Of a DNA stretch of 64,000 nucleotides, positions 60,887 to 64,000 are shown piece by piece. The notes under the pieces were generated by a model that was given only the letters and a program-made list of their open reading frames with translations, was not told the origin of the DNA and searched no databases. The stretch comes from Tritrichomonas musculus (taxonomy: Eukaryota; Parabasalia; Tritrichomonadida; Tritrichomonadidae): the NCBI GenBank assembly GCA_039105265.1, contig JAPFFF010000006.1, positions 3,348,001-3,412,000 on the forward strand. Direction: 5' to 3'. Made by a program: the position numbers and the translations under genes. Position 1 is the stretch's first letter. Each line of letters starts with the position of its first letter.

Positions 60887-62038
60887 ATGAAATCAAAACA
60901 ATTTATAGAACAATATATTTTAAATGGAATTTCAAGGCATTGCGCACCATCGGTTTCTGTTGGAATTTTTCTAAAAAGCGGAACAAAATACGAATTTTCA
61001 TATGGATCTCATACTTATGATCCAAAATCAAAAAAAACAGAAAACGATGATATTTATGATCTTGCATCATGCACAAAAATTGTTGCTACAACACCCCTTA
61101 TTATGAAACTTTATGAAGAAAACATTTTAAATCTTGATCAACCAATAATCGAAATTCTTCCAGATTTTAAGAATATACAATGCAAAGACGATACATGGAA
61201 GTACAAAATAACAACAAGACACCTTCTTTCTCATACTTCAGGCCTCCCCGCCTCAGTTCCTGGAGATGATTTTCCACATAATTCAACTCTCGAATCTCGA
61301 AGAAAAATAATTATGAACTCGACATTGGAATATGAACCGGGAACTCAAACAATATATTCTGATCTTGGATTTATTTTTTTATATGAAATTTGTGAAAATT
61401 TAATTAATTCTAATCCAAACAAAATCATGCAAGGAAAACCTGAAGAGTTAGAAAAATTTTATTTTTTTGACCCACTTGAAATGAATGATACTTGTTACAA
61501 TCCTCTGAATTTGAAAGATAAAAGTAGATTTGTTCCAACTGAAAAAAGTGAAGATGCGCTCCCTGGAGAAGAATTCCTTTGTGGTGTTGTCCATGATGAG
61601 AAAGCAAGGCATACTGGTGGTATTGATGGCCATGCTGGCCTTTTTTCTACTGTTCCAGATATATTAAAATATATTGAACTTTTTCTAAATAAAGGGAAGT
61701 ACAAAGGGAAGCAAATTTTGAAAGCAGAAACGATTGAAATGTTCACAAAATTTGCAGGAATTGATTCAAAAAGTAATAGATGCCTTGGCTTTGAATTGTC
61801 AATTATTTCAGGAGGAATTTATACGAGTCCGTTAGCGTATGGACACACGGGATTCACGGGAACAGTTATTAACATTGATCCAGAGTTTGGTTTTGGTCAT
61901 GTTATCCTCGCAAATGCTGTCAATCCTGACAGAAAAAGCAAACAAGAAAATGATTTCTTTAAATTCCGTGATGACCTCGGATCTCTTATTTACGAGCAAC
62001 TCGGTTTCACGCAAAAAATGCACAAAAAGCAAGAATAA
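60887..62038 (+). CDS. Serine beta-lactamase-family protein (class C/esterase type)
   Basis: 383 aa, matching the beta-lactamase family PF00144. The nucleophile motif S61-C-T-K64 sits in DLASCTKIVATTPL; the second motif is YSD in TIYSDLGFIFLYE (~157-160); the third is GHTGFTG (~318-324, HxG form of KTG); ITTRHLLSHTSGLP is the family's typical helix. There is no signal peptide, so it is cytosolic or organellar, not periplasmic. Family members act as esterases, peptidases or amidases rather than resistance enzymes. Bacterial ancestry by lateral transfer is likely; similar genes exist in trichomonads. Substrate unknown. The first ATG follows a T-rich, promoter-like region. Confidence 0.9.
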   Translation: MKSKQFIEQYILNGISRHCAPSVSVGIFLKSGTKYEFSYGSHTYDPKSKKTENDDIYDLASCTKIVATTPLIMKLYEENILNLDQPIIEILPDFKNIQCKDDTWKYKITTRHLLSHTSGLPASVPGDDFPHNSTLESRRKIIMNSTLEYEPGTQTIYSDLGFIFLYEICENLINSNPNKIMQGKPEELEKFYFFDPLEMNDTCYNPLNLKDKSRFVPTEKSEDALPGEEFLCGVVHDEKARHTGGIDGHAGLFSTVPDILKYIELFLNKGKYKGKQILKAETIEMFTKFAGIDSKSNRCLGFELSIISGGIYTSPLAYGHTGFTGTVINIDPEFGFGHVILANAVNPDRKSKQENDFFKFRDDLGSLIYEQLGFTQKMHKKQE

Positions 62039-62216
62039 ATAATAACATGTATTTAATAAAATAATCAGATATATTTAAACAATTGCTATTTATTTTCTAA
62101 ATTTCTTTGATAAATAATGATGCCAAAAATCAATCAAACTTTTATTTGACCTATTGCAAGGTGAATTTTTTTTTTTTTAAATTATTAGAATTCAGTTGCA
62201 CTTCAAAGTATTAAAA

Positions 62217-62251
<35 letters not shown>

Positions 62252-62748
62252 GAAATTATTATAGATAAATCAACTGGCTTAACAGCTATCTTGATGAATG
62301 ATATCTCTACTAATGTTTTGTATCAATGTATTTAAGATAATTTTTTTATGGATATTTTAAATGATAAATGGTATCCATCTCTTTATATTTCAAAGATTTT
62401 ATTATCCATATACATAACTTCAAAGTTCATAGTTATTGATATGAAAATTCTATCTTTTCCTAATTATTTTTTTTTATATAAGCTTTTTATGATTAATTAT
62501 CTTGGAAAATATTAGCACATACACAATTTTAATAACAGAAATATTCATTAATTACTAATTTATTGAAATAATGACAAAATATATAAAAATAGAAAAGAAT
62601 TTTCATTAAAAATTTTTATATTGAAAATTTCAATTGATGAAAAAATTTCCATTCAAATTAATGTAAATTTTAAAATGAATTAAAAAAATGTTGATCAACA
62701 TGGAAAATTTAAGAAAAAAGACAATTTAAAGAATTATTCCAACTGATT
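62039..62748. other. Intergenic, no gene seen
   Basis: A+T-rich with a run of about 31 T near 62220-62250. No gene. Confidence 0.5.
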
Positions 62749-62754
62749 TCATTT
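62749..62754 (+). promoter_or_regulatory. Inr-like motif TCATTT
   Basis: TCATTT lies 8-13 bp before the ATG at 62762 and matches TCAYTW. Confidence 0.5.
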
Positions 62755-62761
62755 TTAATAT

Positions 62762-63865
62762 ATGACAACAATCGATCTTGAGACCGTCAAAACTCATATT
62801 CCAGAGATAATTTCTAATTATCTCAAAAGGGCATGTATCAAAGATTACAAGATCAATGAAGAAATAGAGCCAGAATATTATATGAGAGAGAATGAACCAC
62901 AAGGTCTCCTTTTCATAAGTCAATTCAAACAACTTGACTTGATCCCAATAATTGAAGGAATTGCAGACAAACTTCCAGAGATGGACATTGCACGTGGCTG
63001 TATTTCAGGATATTTCATTGGATTACTTGGAGAAAGAGGTTTTGTAACAAGAAAAAGCACAATTGCTCTTCTTGATTTTTTCATCAAGATTGTTGATTTG
63101 TGCATTTCATTCAAATCATTCAAAAATGAAACAATCAATAATCTTTGCACTTTACATGCAGATGAATATAAAGCATCATTGCAAATGCCACTTCTTTCAA
63201 CAGCAGTAATGTCACGAATCACAACATCAAGAGAATATCGTGATTACTTACGTGAAAAGCCAGAATTGTCACACAAAATTTGTTCAATTGCAAGTGAATA
63301 TGGAAACACAACGTACATTCCAAGTGTTCTTAACATGGCTGAAAAAGAAAGAGTTATCATTCTTAATCTCGAATTAAACAAAGGATGCGAAGTTGAAATT
63401 GAACAAATGGACAACAATTTTCAATTGTTCACTTGGTTCCAAATGGAACTTTATCATAACGGTCTTCTTCAAGATTATGGTGTCACTGATTTCAATTACA
63501 ACGAATCTGTTGACAACTTGATTCATAGAAGAAATGGCACAGATGATGAATTATCAATGTTCTCATCAATGGTGCTTGAGAAAGCTTACTTCGGTTATTA
63601 CCAATATTCTGCAAGATATTTGAACAAGGAAGGCAAAATTGAATATAACAAGTTTGATATTGTATGTGGAGAATCTAATATTTATGAGGTTCCAAAATTA
63701 AATGACAAATTCATCATCTTATTATCAACACCAATTCGTTCACATTACTGGAACGGCGCAAACATCGGAGGAGTTCACTTTAGCTTAAGACCAAAAATGA
63801 AAATAATCAGACAATTAAATCAAAGCGAAATAGATGAATGGAAAAACAAAATAGAACAAAAATAA
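62762..63865 (+). CDS. Conserved-looking protein of unknown family
   Basis: 367 aa, intact, with an Inr-like motif just upstream. No membrane segment or signal peptide. The first ~150 residues are mainly helical (ISNYLKRACIKDYKIN, then FISQFKQLDLIPIIEGIADKL). The second half looks alpha/beta, with VIILNLELNKGCEVEIEQMD, WFQMELYHNGLLQDYGV and a closing SHYWNGANIGGVHFSLRPKMK. No catalytic motif or repeat is evident. Balanced codon use and the clean frame support a real, expressed gene. I do not recognise the family. Confidence 0.75.
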   Translation: MTTIDLETVKTHIPEIISNYLKRACIKDYKINEEIEPEYYMRENEPQGLLFISQFKQLDLIPIIEGIADKLPEMDIARGCISGYFIGLLGERGFVTRKSTIALLDFFIKIVDLCISFKSFKNETINNLCTLHADEYKASLQMPLLSTAVMSRITTSREYRDYLREKPELSHKICSIASEYGNTTYIPSVLNMAEKERVIILNLELNKGCEVEIEQMDNNFQLFTWFQMELYHNGLLQDYGVTDFNYNESVDNLIHRRNGTDDELSMFSSMVLEKAYFGYYQYSARYLNKEGKIEYNKFDIVCGESNIYEVPKLNDKFIILLSTPIRSHYWNGANIGGVHFSLRPKMKIIRQLNQSEIDEWKNKIEQK

Positions 63866-64000
63866 AATAAATAAAAATTGTATTGTATATTAATATAATC
63901 CAAATTTGATTTATTTAGGGTTTAACTTTTTTTGAAAAAATCAAATCAATTTGACAATTTTATTTTGAAATTCAAAAATAACACAAAATTTGCCATAGAT
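63866..64000. other. 3' flank at the window edge
   Basis: A+T-rich; TAAAATAAATAAAAA directly after the stop resembles a trichomonad polyadenylation context. Confidence 0.4.

Overview
The window is eukaryotic, very A+T-rich DNA, most probably from a parabasalid close to Tritrichomonas foetus (genus-level guess, from gene content and style). The reasons are long intronless genes with short spacers, TCAYTW-type Inr-like motifs just upstream of several ATGs, many 20-52 base poly-A/poly-T tracts, and typical trichomonad families: BspA-like leucine-rich repeats, large ankyrin proteins, divergent kinases, Sel1-repeat kinases, metacaspases and bacterial-type genes. I saw no intron with trichomonad GTATGT...ACTAACACACAG signals.

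Layout. 1-5.6 kb: a decayed ankyrin tandem with an odd 190-bp period, then a 2.2-kb coding-poor element with terminal inverted repeats. 5.6-10.5 kb: a secreted CAP-domain protein fused to an NC-motif (LRAT/NlpC-like) domain, convergent with a large single-pass surface protein built of hexapeptide repeats. 12-16 kb: an intact metacaspase, a PIF1-like helicase remnant with a G+C hairpin, and broken kinase sequence holding a 21-bp minisatellite. 16-17 kb: a head-to-head inverted pair of small ubiquitin-fold proteins ending in Gly-Gly. 17.3-26.5 kb: a kinase/Sel1-repeat protein and a UBR-box (N-recognin) E3. 27.3 kb: a bacterial-type PlsY acyltransferase. 28-34.6 kb: two broken BspA-like genes, a tandem CH-domain cytoskeletal protein, an unknown pseudogene and tRNA-Phe(GAA). 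34.9-43.4 kb: a 2.5-kb inverted duplication of an ankyrin gene around a 3.5-kb spacer that holds one small gene and two MITEs with 8-bp target duplications. 43.8-47.9 kb: a metacaspase homologue lacking both catalytic residues, a diacylglycerol-kinase-like enzyme and a canonical Ser/Thr kinase. 48-55.7 kb: a transposon graveyard (hAT-like and IS-like transposase remnants, a Mutator-like MITE with 9-bp target duplications, unknown fragments). 55.7-64 kb: a pseudokinase-like gene, a large BspA-like LRR protein, a serine beta-lactamase-family protein and an unknown protein.

How the genes relate: I see no operon logic. Possible functional links are the ubiquitin-like pair and the UBR E3 (protein modification), the active and inactive metacaspases, and the lipid enzymes PlsY and DAG kinase. 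The strongest items for follow-up are the Gly-Gly ubiquitin-fold pair, the ankyrin inverted duplication with one locally divergent repeat, PlsY in a eukaryote, the CAP/NC-motif fusion and the pseudo-metacaspase.
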